Of a stretch of DNA of 54,876 nt, positions 17,149-25,374 are shown in pieces. The translations under genes and the position numbers were made by a program. This DNA comes from Streptomyces sp. NRRL B-24484. GTDB taxonomy: Bacteria; Actinomycetota; Actinomycetes; Streptomycetales; Streptomycetaceae. How positions within the stretch are numbered: position 1 is the first letter of the stretch; each line of letters opens with the position of its first letter. The stretch is from contig NZ_JOAI01000059.1 of assembly GCF_000717715.1 (NCBI RefSeq), positions 1-54,876 on the forward strand, read 5' to 3'. The notes beneath the pieces are model-generated. The model made no database searches. It worked only from the letters and a program-made list of their open reading frames with translations, and was not told the origin of the DNA.

Positions 17149-17970
17149 ATGGCACGTCGCTGGCTGGTCACCGGATGCTCGTCGGGGCTCGGCCTCGCCC
17201 TCGCGACCGCTGCGGCGGAGGCGGGCGAGTACGTCCTGGCCACCGCCCGCAAGCCGGACACCCTCGCCGGGCTGGCCGCCCGCCACCCGGACCGGGTGCT
17301 CACCGCGGCCCTGGACGTCCGGGACCCGGGCCAGTGCGAGTCCGCCGTCGCCACCGCGGTCGACCGCTTCGGCGGCCTGGACGTGCTGGTCAACAACGCC
17401 GCCACGGGCCTGTTCGGCGCCGTCGAGGAGGTCTCCGACGACGAACTCCGGGACCAGCTGGAGATCCTGGTCGTCGCCCCCTGGCGGCTCGCCCGGCTGG
17501 CCCTCCCGGTGATGCGCGCCCAGGGCGCCGGGCACATCGTCAACGTCTCCTCGCTGGCCGGCCGGATGGCCTTCCCCGGCCTCTCCGCCTACGTCGCCGG
17601 CAAGTACGCGCTGGAAGGGATGACCCAGGCCCTCGCCGCCGAGGCCGGACCGCTCGGGATCCGCGTCACCGCCGTCGAACCGGGCGGCTTCGCCACCGGC
17701 TACGGCGACGCCCTCGCCCGGGCCGCGACCCGGCTGCCCGCGTACGCACCCGCCACCGACCCGATGCGCGACGGCATGCACGCCATGCGGGACAACCCGC
17801 AGCTCGGCCGTCCCGAGGACTTCGCCCGCCACGTGCTCCGGCTGGTCGCCGCCGAGGAGACGCCCGTCCGGGTGCCCGTCGGGGAGGACGCCTACGCCTT
17901 CCTGGCCGCCGTCGAGGAGGCCGGCCGCGCCGAACTCGCGGCCGCCCGGGCCTTCGTCCCCGGCCGCTGA
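17149..17970 (+). CDS. SDR-family oxidoreductase
   Basis: 273 residues, classical short-chain dehydrogenase. The cofactor motif TGCSSGLGLA lies at residues 8-17, NNAATG near 84, the catalytic Ser in NVSSLAG (about 135) and YVAGK with Tyr/Lys about 149-153. Arg after strand 2 (ATARKPD) suggests NADP preference. ATG 17149 follows CAGGAAGG. It has no operon partners, and the substrate is unknown. Confidence 0.9.
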   Translation: MARRWLVTGCSSGLGLALATAAAEAGEYVLATARKPDTLAGLAARHPDRVLTAALDVRDPGQCESAVATAVDRFGGLDVLVNNAATGLFGAVEEVSDDELRDQLEILVVAPWRLARLALPVMRAQGAGHIVNVSSLAGRMAFPGLSAYVAGKYALEGMTQALAAEAGPLGIRVTAVEPGGFATGYGDALARAATRLPAYAPATDPMRDGMHAMRDNPQLGRPEDFARHVLRLVAAEETPVRVPVGEDAYAFLAAVEEAGRAELAAARAFVPGR

Positions 17971-17978
17971 CCGGAGGC

Positions 17979-18057
17979 GCCCGCCGACCGGACGGCCCGC
18001 CGACCGGACGGCCCGCCGACCTGCTGACCCGCCGACCTGCTGACCCGCTGACCCGCT
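17979..18057 (+). repeat. Short tandem repeats after the SDR gene
   Basis: GCCCGCCGACCGGACG occurs at 17979-17994 and 17995-18010, followed by related CTGCTGACCCGCCGAC units up to about 18057. Non-coding; no function seen. Confidence 0.75.
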
Positions 18058-18135
18058 ACGCCGCATCACCCGCCGCGCCGCCGGGCCACGGCGCGCGGGC
18101 CGGTGACCCGGCGGCGGCCCCTGCCGGAACGGCCG

Positions 18136-18172
18136 ACGGCCGCCTCCCCGGGTGACCGGGGGAGGCGGCCGT
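18136..18172. terminator. Bidirectional terminator between convergent genes
   Basis: A long hairpin (arms about 16 bp, one bulge, GTGA-type loop) between the SDR gene ending at 17970 and the minus-strand antitoxin-like gene ending at 18190. Strong GC stem without a T-tract. Confidence 0.7.
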
Positions 18173-18189
18173 CCACGGCCGGAGCGGGG

Positions 18190-18372
18190 CTACCGCTGCT
18201 CGGGCGGCTGCTCGCCGAGCTGCTCGTTGATCTTCTGCTGGGCGGTGTCCACCTGGCCCTGGTACTTGCCCTGGGTCTTGGCGTCGACGGCGTCACCGGC
18301 CTTCTCGACACCCTTCTGGGCGGCGGACTCGTGGCCCTTCATCATGCTCTTGAGCTTGTCCAGCATCGACAT
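18190..18372 (-). CDS. MT0933-like antitoxin family protein
   Basis: 60 residues: MSMLDKLKSMMKGHE, AAQKGVEKAGDAVDAKTQGK, then a Gln-rich tail. This matches the MT0933/Rv0909-type antitoxin family, which is also CsbD-like in composition. In Mycobacterium the partner is an SRPBCC-fold toxin (Rv0910). No such gene is adjacent here, so it may be an orphan or serve another stress role. A perfect AAGGAGG lies upstream of ATG 18372. Hydrophilic and probably helical, cytoplasmic. Confidence 0.78.
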   Translation of the reverse strand: MSMLDKLKSMMKGHESAAQKGVEKAGDAVDAKTQGKYQGQVDTAQQKINEQLGEQPPEQR

Positions 18373-18467
18373 CTGGATTCCTCCTTAGGAGCTGCCGGTC
18401 TACCCACCATCGCCGACCTGGAGGAGATCCACATCTCCAGCGGCTCCCGCTGCCGCCGGGCACCGGC

Positions 18468-19328
18468 TCAGGGCGGTGCGGCGGCGTCCCAGTACCCGGG
18501 CACGGCGTCGGTCCGGTGCCGCAGGTCGGCCCGTACCCGCGAGGCCAGCCGCCGGGTGTCCCGCCGGTTCAGCAGTGCACCGAGCCCCGCGCCGACCAGC
18601 AGCGGGAAGAGCGTCGGCAGCTTGCGCAGCGTGCTGCGGGTCAGCCGCTTGCGGACCTTGCGCCGCACCTCGCTGCCCACCGCCAGCCCCGTCACGGCCG
18701 CCACGCCCACCGGGTGCGACGGGGTCACCGAGGCGAGCCCGCGCCGGTCCGCCCAGGCGTTGACGTAGGCGGCCGTGCGCTGCGCGGGGCTCCCGCCCGC
18801 CGGCACGCCGTACACCTGGTGCAGCTCGGCGATCAGCTTGATCTCGACCGCGGCCACCACCAGCGTCTCCGCCGCGACCTCGGCGGCCATCGCGGCCGGC
18901 ACCGGCAGCATCGCCGCCGCCCCCACCCCGGCGCCGACCGAGGCCGACGCCCGCAGCGCGCCCGCCACCAGCAGGTCCGCGAGCGCCTCGGCGTCCCCGG
19001 CCTTCGGGTGCTGGGCCCGCAGCGTCGCCAGGTCCCGCACCGGGATCCGTGGTGCGGCCTGCAGCAGCCGCTCGGTCAGCGCCCGGCCGCTCACCCAGGT
19101 CACCCGTGCCGTCGCGGCACCGCCGCGCAGCAGCAGCCGGCCGGTCGACGCCACCAGCGCACCGGCCCGCCCGGCGGCCCGCCGGCGGCTCGACTGCGAT
19201 CCCTCCTCCATCTCGCGCGACATCGACGCCAGTGCGTCCGCCGCCGCCTCCGGGGTCATCTCCGACCCGGGCGCCCCGGGCCCGCCCTCGTCCGGAGGGT
19301 CCGGTCGTCGTCTGCGCAGCAGTCCCAT
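18468..19328 (-). CDS. EcsC-like conserved hypothetical protein
   Basis: 286 residues. A charged N-terminus ([16 protein letters not shown]) precedes an Ala-rich amphipathic region. The central part ([38 protein letters not shown]) resembles EcsC-family proteins. The last third has a short hydrophobic stretch ([19 protein letters not shown]), suggesting peripheral or single-span membrane attachment. The function is not established. Start ATG 19328. The gene is divergent from the NhaA gene and transcribed toward the antitoxin-like gene. Confidence 0.65.
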   Translation of the reverse strand: MGLLRRRRPDPPDEGGPGAPGSEMTPEAAADALASMSREMEEGSQSSRRRAAGRAGALVASTGRLLLRGGAATARVTWVSGRALTERLLQAAPRIPVRDLATLRAQHPKAGDAEALADLLVAGALRASASVGAGVGAAAMLPVPAAMAAEVAAETLVVAAVEIKLIAELHQVYGVPAGGSPAQRTAAYVNAWADRRGLASVTPSHPVGVAAVTGLAVGSEVRRKVRKRLTRSTLRKLPTLFPLLVGAGLGALLNRRDTRRLASRVRADLRHRTDAVPGYWDAAAPP

Positions 19329-19513
19329 GCCCCCGCTCGTACCCGCGCCCCGGAACCGCTACGCCGCCGTCCGCCCCGCGCCACCCGGGCAGTCCCACGG
19401 CGCGCCGCGGTCCGGCCCCGGGGCCGGACGGGGCGGCCTGCTGTGACCCCCGTCACCACGCCGACCCCGGCGGTGCGCCGCGCGGACACCCCCTCCGGCG
19501 CGAGAATGATCGG

Positions 19514-21400
19514 GTGTCCGCCCCCTCAGAGCTGCCGCGCTACTCCGGCCAGACGTCCTGCGGTGCCGACATGCGCACTCCGCTGCGGGACTTCCTCCGG
19601 ACCGAGACCGGCAGCGCCGCCGTCCTGCTCGCCGCCACCGTCGCCGCCCTGATCTGGGCGAACGTCGCCGCGGGGTCCTACGAGTCCTTCTGGGAGACCG
19701 TCCTCGCCGTGCGGCTCGGCGACTCCGGGATCTCCCTCGACCTGCGCGAATGGGTGAACAGCGGCCTGATGACGCTGTTCTTCTTCGTGGTCGGGCTGGA
19801 GGCCCGCCGGGAGTTCGACATGGGCGAGCTGCGGGAGCGCCGGCGGATCGCGCTGCCGTTGATCGCCGGTGTGTGCGGCATGGTCGTCCCCGTCGCGATC
19901 TTCCTCGCCGTCAACGCCGGGGACGGCGACCTGCACGGCTGGGGCACCGCGATGTCCACGGACACCGCCTTCGCCCTCGGCATGCTCGCCCTGTTCGGCA
20001 ACCGGCTGCCGGAGTCGCTGCGCACCTTCATCCTCACCGTGGCCGTCGTCGACGACTTCGTCGCCCTGGGCGTCATCGCCGTCGCCTACAGCGGCAGCAT
20101 CGCGTGGCCCGCCCTGCTGGCCGGCCTCGGCATCCTCGCGGTGATCCTCTTGGCCCGGGCCGCCGGCCTGCGCCGCGGCGGCGTGTACGCGCTGCTCGCG
20201 GTGGCCCTCTGGGTCGCCCTGCTGAAGTCCGGCGTCGACCCGGTGGTCACCGGTCTGGCGATGGGCCTGCTGACGTACGCCTACCCGGCCTCCCGCGGCG
20301 ACCTGGAACGGGCCAGCGACCTGTTCCGGCTGTTCCGCGAACAGCCCACCCCGGAGCTGGAACGCACCCTGCGGGCCGGCCTGGCCACCGCGATCTCCCC
20401 GAACGAGCGGCTCCAGCAGGTCTACCACCCGTGGACGAGCTACGTCATCGTGCCGCTGTTCGCCCTCGCCAACGCCGGCATCACCTTCTCCGAGGAGCAG
20501 CTGACCCGGGCCCTGCACTCCCCGGTCACGCTCGGCATCGTCCTCGGCTACGTGCTCGGCAAGCCGGCCGGCATCCTCGGCTCCACGCTGCTCACCACCG
20601 CGTTCAGCCGCGGCCGGCTGCGGCCCCCGGTCGGCTGGGGCGCCGTGGCGGCGGGCGGCGCGATCGCCGGCGTCGGGTTCACGGTGTCGCTGCTGATCGC
20701 CACGCTGGCCTTCGACGGACCGCGGCTGGACGAGGCGAAGGTCGGCATCCTCGCGGCGGTGGTCTGCGCCTCCGCGGTGACCTGGGCGATCACCCGGCTG
20801 ATCGCGCTGATGCCGCGCACCGGCCGGATGCGGGCGCTGCTCGGCACCTCCGAGTCCATCATCGACCTGGCCGCCTCGGTGGACGCCGACCGCGACCACG
20901 TCCGCGGCCCGGTCGACGCCCTGGTGACCGTCGTCGAGTACGGCGACTTCGAGTGCCCGTACTGCGGCCAGGCGGAGCCGGTCGTCCGCGAGCTGCTGGC
21001 CGGCGCCGGGGACATCCGCTACGTCTGGCGCCACCTGCCGCTGAACGACGTCCACCCGCACGCCCAGCTGGCCGCGGAGGCGGCGGAGGCCGCCGGGATC
21101 CAGGGCGCGTACTGGGAGATGCACGACCTGCTGCTGGCCCACCAGGGCGCGCTGAAGGTCCACGACCTGCTGAAGTACGCCGAGACCGTCGGGGTGGACG
21201 GCGAACGGTTCGAGATGGACCTGCGGGCCCGGGTCGGCGCCGTCCGGGTCTCCGAGGACGTGGAGTCGGCCGACCTCAGCGGGGTCTCCGGCACGCCCAC
21301 CTTCTTCGTCAACGGACGCCGGCACTACGGCGCGTACGACATCACCAGCCTCAAGGAGGCCGTCCGCGCCGCCCGCGAACGGGCCGCGCTGGTCCGCTGA
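19514..21400 (+). CDS. nhaA: NhaA-type Na+/H+ antiporter fused to a DsbA-like thioredoxin domain
   Basis: About 628 residues. Residues about 20-425 are NhaA with its spans and the ion-binding Asp pair in [12 protein letters not shown] (about 178-179). Residues about 455-620 form a DsbA/thioredoxin-fold domain with FECPYCGQ (CPYC about 481-484) and cis-Pro loop [10 protein letters not shown]. NhaA exchanges protons for sodium in pH and salt homeostasis; the fused domain may sense or act on thiols. GTG 19514 is chosen because GAGAAT lies 6 nt upstream as a possible -10; ATG 19571 is the alternative. NhaA-thioredoxin fusions are known in actinobacteria. Confidence 0.9.
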   Translation: MSAPSELPRYSGQTSCGADMRTPLRDFLRTETGSAAVLLAATVAALIWANVAAGSYESFWETVLAVRLGDSGISLDLREWVNSGLMTLFFFVVGLEARREFDMGELRERRRIALPLIAGVCGMVVPVAIFLAVNAGDGDLHGWGTAMSTDTAFALGMLALFGNRLPESLRTFILTVAVVDDFVALGVIAVAYSGSIAWPALLAGLGILAVILLARAAGLRRGGVYALLAVALWVALLKSGVDPVVTGLAMGLLTYAYPASRGDLERASDLFRLFREQPTPELERTLRAGLATAISPNERLQQVYHPWTSYVIVPLFALANAGITFSEEQLTRALHSPVTLGIVLGYVLGKPAGILGSTLLTTAFSRGRLRPPVGWGAVAAGGAIAGVGFTVSLLIATLAFDGPRLDEAKVGILAAVVCASAVTWAITRLIALMPRTGRMRALLGTSESIIDLAASVDADRDHVRGPVDALVTVVEYGDFECPYCGQAEPVVRELLAGAGDIRYVWRHLPLNDVHPHAQLAAEAAEAAGIQGAYWEMHDLLLAHQGALKVHDLLKYAETVGVDGERFEMDLRARVGAVRVSEDVESADLSGVSGTPTFFVNGRRHYGAYDITSLKEAVRAARERAALVR

Positions 21401-21575
21401 GCCCCGGACCGGCCCTGAGGGACCGGCCCGGCGCAGCAGGGACGACGCCGTCGGGCGACGCACCCGCCTGCGCCCGGGTGCACCCTGGTCGGAGGGGCGG
21501 AGCCCGCCCGCGGCAGTTCCCGCGGTCCGCCCTCCGCCGCAGCAGCTCCGCCTCAGCGGCCGGAAGGAGGACCAC

Positions 21576-23081
21576 GTGGCCGGCGCAGCCCCCGGCAGCG
21601 GGGGCCGGCAACCCGACGCCCGCACGGAGTCCCCGGCGCGGGCCGCCGATCCCTCGCCCCAGCGCTGGCGGGCCCTCGCGGTCTGCCTGATCGCCGGCTT
21701 CATGACCCTGCTCGACGTCAGCATCGTCAACGTCGCCCTGCCGACCGTCCGCACCGGCCTGCACATGACGCAGAGCGGCCTGCAGTGGGTGCTCAGCGGC
21801 TACGCCCTCGCCTTCGGCCTCGCCCTCGTGCCCGCCGGGCGGCTCGGCGACGCGCGCGACCGGCGCGCCGTCTTCCTGTTCGGCCTGGCCCTGTTCACCG
21901 CGGCCAGCGCCCTGTGCGGCGCCGCCCAGAACGAGGCCTGGCTGATCGCCGCCCGGCTGGTCCAGGGCCTCGCCGGCGGCATCATCGTGCCGCAGGTCTC
22001 CGGTTTCATCCAGACCTCCTTCGCCGGGCCCGAGCGCGGTCGTGCCTTCGGCATGCTCGGCGCCGTCATCGGCATCTCCACCGCGGTCGGCCCGCTGCTC
22101 GGCGGACTGCTCATCGAACTCGCCGGCCCGCAGAACGGCTGGCGGCTGGTCTTCCTGGTCAACGTCCCGATCGGCGTCGCCGCCCTGCCGATCGCCCGCC
22201 GCCTGCTGCCGGACCCGCCGCCCCGCCCGGCCCGCGGCAGCCGCCACAGCGACCTCGACCCGGTCGGCGTGCTGCTCCTCGGCGTCGGCACCACCGCCCT
22301 GCTGCTGCCCTTCGTCCAGGAGCAGTGGCACGACCGGGCCCGCTGGCTGCTGCTGCCGGTCGCCGTCCTGCTGCTCACCGCCTTCACCGCCTGGGAGCGC
22401 AGGTACGGGCGCCGCCGCGAGCCGCTGGTCAGCATGGAGCTCTTCGCCCGCCGCTCGTACGCCGCCGGCACCCTGCTGTCGCTGCTGTACTTCGCCGGGT
22501 TCACCTCGGTCTTCTTCGTCTTCACGCTCTACCTGCAGGCCGGGCTGCACTACAGCGCGCTGGCGGCCGGCCTGGCGATCACCCCGTTCGCCATGGGCTC
22601 GGCCGTCGCCGCTGCCGTCGGCGGCCGCCTCGTCGCCCGGCTGGGGCGGCGGCTCGTCGCGGTCGGCCTCGCCTGCGTCCTCGTCGGCCTCGGCGGCGCC
22701 GCGCTGGCGGCCCATGTGACCTCCGGCGGCACCACCGGCTGGGCCACCGCCGCGCCCCTGCTGCTCGCCGGGGCCGGCAGCGGCCTGGTCATCGCACCCA
22801 ACCAGACGGTCACCCTGCAGGAGGTCCCGGTCGTCCGCGCGGGCAGTGCCGGCGGCGTCCTGCAGACCGCGCAGCGGATCGGCTCCGCGGTCGGCATCGC
22901 GGTGGTCGGTTCGGTCTTCCTCGGCCACGCCGGCGGCGCCCCGGACGCCTGGACGGGCGCCTTCCAGCTCGGCATGGCCGTCTCCGCCGCCTTCGTGCTG
23001 GTCGCCCTCGCCGTCGCCACCGCCGATGTCCGCGGCCACCGCCCGGCGCCGCCCGAGCGGCCGCCCGCCGCCGAGCGCTGA
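21576..23081 (+). CDS. MFS drug-exporter-like transporter (DHA2, EmrB/QacA type)
   Basis: 501 residues, about 14 hydrophobic spans. Family motifs include LDVSIVNVALPTV in span 1, the loop motif GRLGDARDRRAVFLFG and PLLGGLLIELAG. This H+-driven exporter class handles lipophilic drugs, dyes or endogenous metabolites. GTG 21576 follows AAGGAGG. It lies downstream of nhaA by 175 bp and is probably separately transcribed. The substrate is unknown. Confidence 0.9.
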   Translation: MAGAAPGSGGRQPDARTESPARAADPSPQRWRALAVCLIAGFMTLLDVSIVNVALPTVRTGLHMTQSGLQWVLSGYALAFGLALVPAGRLGDARDRRAVFLFGLALFTAASALCGAAQNEAWLIAARLVQGLAGGIIVPQVSGFIQTSFAGPERGRAFGMLGAVIGISTAVGPLLGGLLIELAGPQNGWRLVFLVNVPIGVAALPIARRLLPDPPPRPARGSRHSDLDPVGVLLLGVGTTALLLPFVQEQWHDRARWLLLPVAVLLLTAFTAWERRYGRRREPLVSMELFARRSYAAGTLLSLLYFAGFTSVFFVFTLYLQAGLHYSALAAGLAITPFAMGSAVAAAVGGRLVARLGRRLVAVGLACVLVGLGGAALAAHVTSGGTTGWATAAPLLLAGAGSGLVIAPNQTVTLQEVPVVRAGSAGGVLQTAQRIGSAVGIAVVGSVFLGHAGGAPDAWTGAFQLGMAVSAAFVLVALAVATADVRGHRPAPPERPPAAER

Positions 23082-23176
23082 CCGCACCCGGCCGTCGCAC
23101 CCGCGGCTGTGGCCGGAGCCGGAGCCGGAGCCGGTGGTGACCCCCGGCCTCGCCGCGTGCCGCCCCCACACCGCCC

Positions 23177-23295
23177 GACGCACCGCCCGCCCGACGCGCC
23201 CCCCGGCCGAGGCGCCCCCCGGCCGACGCACCGCCCGCCCGACGCGCCCCCCCGGCCGAGGCGCCCCCCGGCCGACGCACCGCCCGCCCGAGGCG
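23177..23295 (+). repeat. 48-bp tandem repeat, about 2.5 copies
   Basis: Copies of a 48-49 bp unit start at 23177, 23225 and 23274, each beginning GACGCACCGCCCGCCCGA. Copies 1 and 2 differ only by one C in a homopolymer. It sits between the MFS and YihY genes and may be prone to slippage and sequencing error. Confidence 0.85.
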
Positions 23296-23338
23296 CTCCG
23301 GGCGGTTGGATCCGCCGGGGACGGACAGACGCGCGGGC

Positions 23339-24364
23339 GTGGACCGACTTCGCAGACACACGCTGGCCCGCCGCCGGACCATTGCCCGGCCCGGGCCCAG
23401 CGCCCGGGTGCGCCGGCGCGCGCCCGACCGCCCGACCCGGCTGCGCCGCCGCGGCTGGCAGGACGCGCTGCGCCGCACCGGCAAGGAGATCCTGGAGGAC
23501 GACCTCACCGACCGCGCCGCCGCGCTCACCTACTACGGCGTGCTCGCGATCTTCCCCACCCTGCTGCTGCTCGTGTCGATCATCGGCCTGGTCGGCCGGA
23601 CCGCCACCGAGCAGATGCTCGACAACCTGCGGACCTGGACGCCCGGCCCGGCTCGCGACATCCTCCGCGGCGGCGTCGAGGGGCTGCAGCGCAGCCACGG
23701 CACCAGCGGCGTCCTCGCGGTCCTCGGCCTGGCCGGCGCGCTGTGGTCCGCGTCCGGCTACATCGCCGCGTTCATCCGCGCGGCCAACGCGGTCTACGAC
23801 ATCCGCGAGGGCCGCCCGGTCTGGAAGCTGACCCCGCTGCGGCTGGGCCTCACGGTGGTGCTGATGCTGCTGCTCGCCGGGAGCGCCGTGATCGTGGTGT
23901 TCACCGGCCCGCTCGCCCGGCGGGCCGGGGAGGCGCTGGGGATCGGCGACGTCGGGGTGCAGATCTGGTCGATCGCCAAGTGGCCGGTGCTGCTGGTGCT
24001 GGTCACGCTGATGATCGCGTTGCTGTACTGGGCCGCGCCCAACGTCCGCGGCCGCGGATTCCGCTGGGTGTCGCCCGGCAGCGTGCTGGCGGTGGCGCTC
24101 TGGCTCGGGCTCTCCGCCGGCTTCGCGGCCTTCGTGGCGAACTTCTCCTCGTACAACCGGACGTACGGCACCCTGGCCGGAGTGATCGTCTTCCTGGTGT
24201 GGCTGTGGCTGACGAACCTGGCGATCCTGTTGGGGCTGGAGTTCGACGCGGAGCTGTCGCGGGCGCGGGCCGTCCAGGGCGGACTGCCGCGCAGGCACGA
24301 GCCGTACGTCCAGCCGCGTTCCACCGAGACCTGGGACGACGCCGAGTCCGGTGGCGGTCCCTGA
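23339..24364 (+). CDS. YihY/virulence factor BrkB family membrane protein
   Basis: About 341 residues with an Arg-rich N-terminal tail and six predicted spans. Family motifs are LTDRAAALTYYGVLAIFPTL, ALWSASGYIAAFIRAANAVY, LLYWAAPN and SFTYGTLAG-like SYNRTYGTLAGVIVFLVW. The family was once misannotated as RNase BN; its real function is unresolved. GTG 23339 is a tentative start, since the N-terminal Arg-rich region gives little guidance. Confidence 0.85.
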   Translation: MDRLRRHTLARRRTIARPGPSARVRRRAPDRPTRLRRRGWQDALRRTGKEILEDDLTDRAAALTYYGVLAIFPTLLLLVSIIGLVGRTATEQMLDNLRTWTPGPARDILRGGVEGLQRSHGTSGVLAVLGLAGALWSASGYIAAFIRAANAVYDIREGRPVWKLTPLRLGLTVVLMLLLAGSAVIVVFTGPLARRAGEALGIGDVGVQIWSIAKWPVLLVLVTLMIALLYWAAPNVRGRGFRWVSPGSVLAVALWLGLSAGFAAFVANFSSYNRTYGTLAGVIVFLVWLWLTNLAILLGLEFDAELSRARAVQGGLPRRHEPYVQPRSTETWDDAESGGGP

Positions 24365-24469
24365 GCGGAGGCGAGTGTCGATGGCGGCGTGCCGGCCCGA
24401 CCCCCGCGGAGCCGTGCGGTCCCGCCGCCGTCCGGCGGTACGGCGTCGCCCGGACGGGGGAACACGGCG

Positions 24470-25321
24470 GTGACCGGCGGCCAGCACCTGCGGGGGCGGC
24501 CGCTGCCGCGGTCCGGCCCCCCGGTCGCCGGCGGCCTGCGGGCGAGGATCGCCGAGGCCGCCCGCGAGGTGTGGCGCCGCGGCCGGGAGATCGAGCTGCT
24601 GCACCGCTCGATGGCCTTCGCCGCGCTCTGCTTCGTCACCGTCGTGCCGCTGCTGGTGGTCATCGCCGCCGCCTCGCCGACCAGCGGCAGCGGCATCGCC
24701 GACTGGATGATCGACGGCCTCGGGCTGTCCGGCCGCTCGGCCGCCGCGGTGGACGAGCTGTTCGCCTCCCGCCGCGAGGTCGTCATCACGACGACCGGGC
24801 TGAGCCTCGCCGCCCTGGCGGTCTTCGGGGTGTCCCTGATGGCGGCCGTGCAGAACGCCTACGAGCGGATCTGGCAGGTGTCGCCCGGCGCCTGGCATGC
24901 GGTGTGGCGTCAGGTGGTGGGCCTCGGCGGGCTGATCGGCTACGTGCTGGTGGCGGCCTGGAGCGGGGTGCCGTGGCACGGCACCGGCGCGCAGCCGGCG
25001 CTGCGGGTCGCGGCGACCGTGGTCGGTGGGCTGCTGTTCTTCTGGTGGCTGCCGCGGCTGCTGCTCGGCGGCCGGGTGTGCTGGCGCGCGCTGCTGCCGG
25101 GGGCGGTACTGACCGTGTGCGCCCTCGTGGGCCTGCGGGTGTTCTCCCGGCTGGCGTTCGCCCCGATGATCGTCTCCAACGCGGTCTCCTACGGGGCGAT
25201 CGGCACCGTGCTGGTGGTGCAGTCCTGGCTGATCGGTGTCGGCTACTGCGTGTACGCCGGGGCGCTGGCCGGTCAGACGCTGCAGCGCCGTCCCACCCCG
25301 CGCCGCCGCGGCCCGCGCTGA
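24470..25321 (+). CDS. Second YihY/BrkB-like membrane protein
   Basis: About 283 residues with several spans: SMAFAALCFVTVVPLLVVIA, AALAVFGVSLMAAVQNAYER, GGLIGYVLVAAWSG and APMIVSNAVSYGAIGTVLVV. It is more divergent than its upstream neighbour and lacks the long Arg tail. It starts 105 bp after that gene. GTG 24470 is preceded by a GGGGGAA stretch. The two may be an old tandem duplication or subunits of one complex; function unknown. Confidence 0.78.
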   Translation: MTGGQHLRGRPLPRSGPPVAGGLRARIAEAAREVWRRGREIELLHRSMAFAALCFVTVVPLLVVIAAASPTSGSGIADWMIDGLGLSGRSAAAVDELFASRREVVITTTGLSLAALAVFGVSLMAAVQNAYERIWQVSPGAWHAVWRQVVGLGGLIGYVLVAAWSGVPWHGTGAQPALRVAATVVGGLLFFWWLPRLLLGGRVCWRALLPGAVLTVCALVGLRVFSRLAFAPMIVSNAVSYGAIGTVLVVQSWLIGVGYCVYAGALAGQTLQRRPTPRRRGPR

Positions 25322-25374
25322 CCCCGCCGACTGCGGCCCGCGCTGACCCCGACGGCCGCGGCGCCGGCCGGGGC

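Noticed and set aside
23177..23295. Possible CRISPR-like repeat
   Set aside because: Units are contiguous with no spacers; it is a plain tandem repeat.
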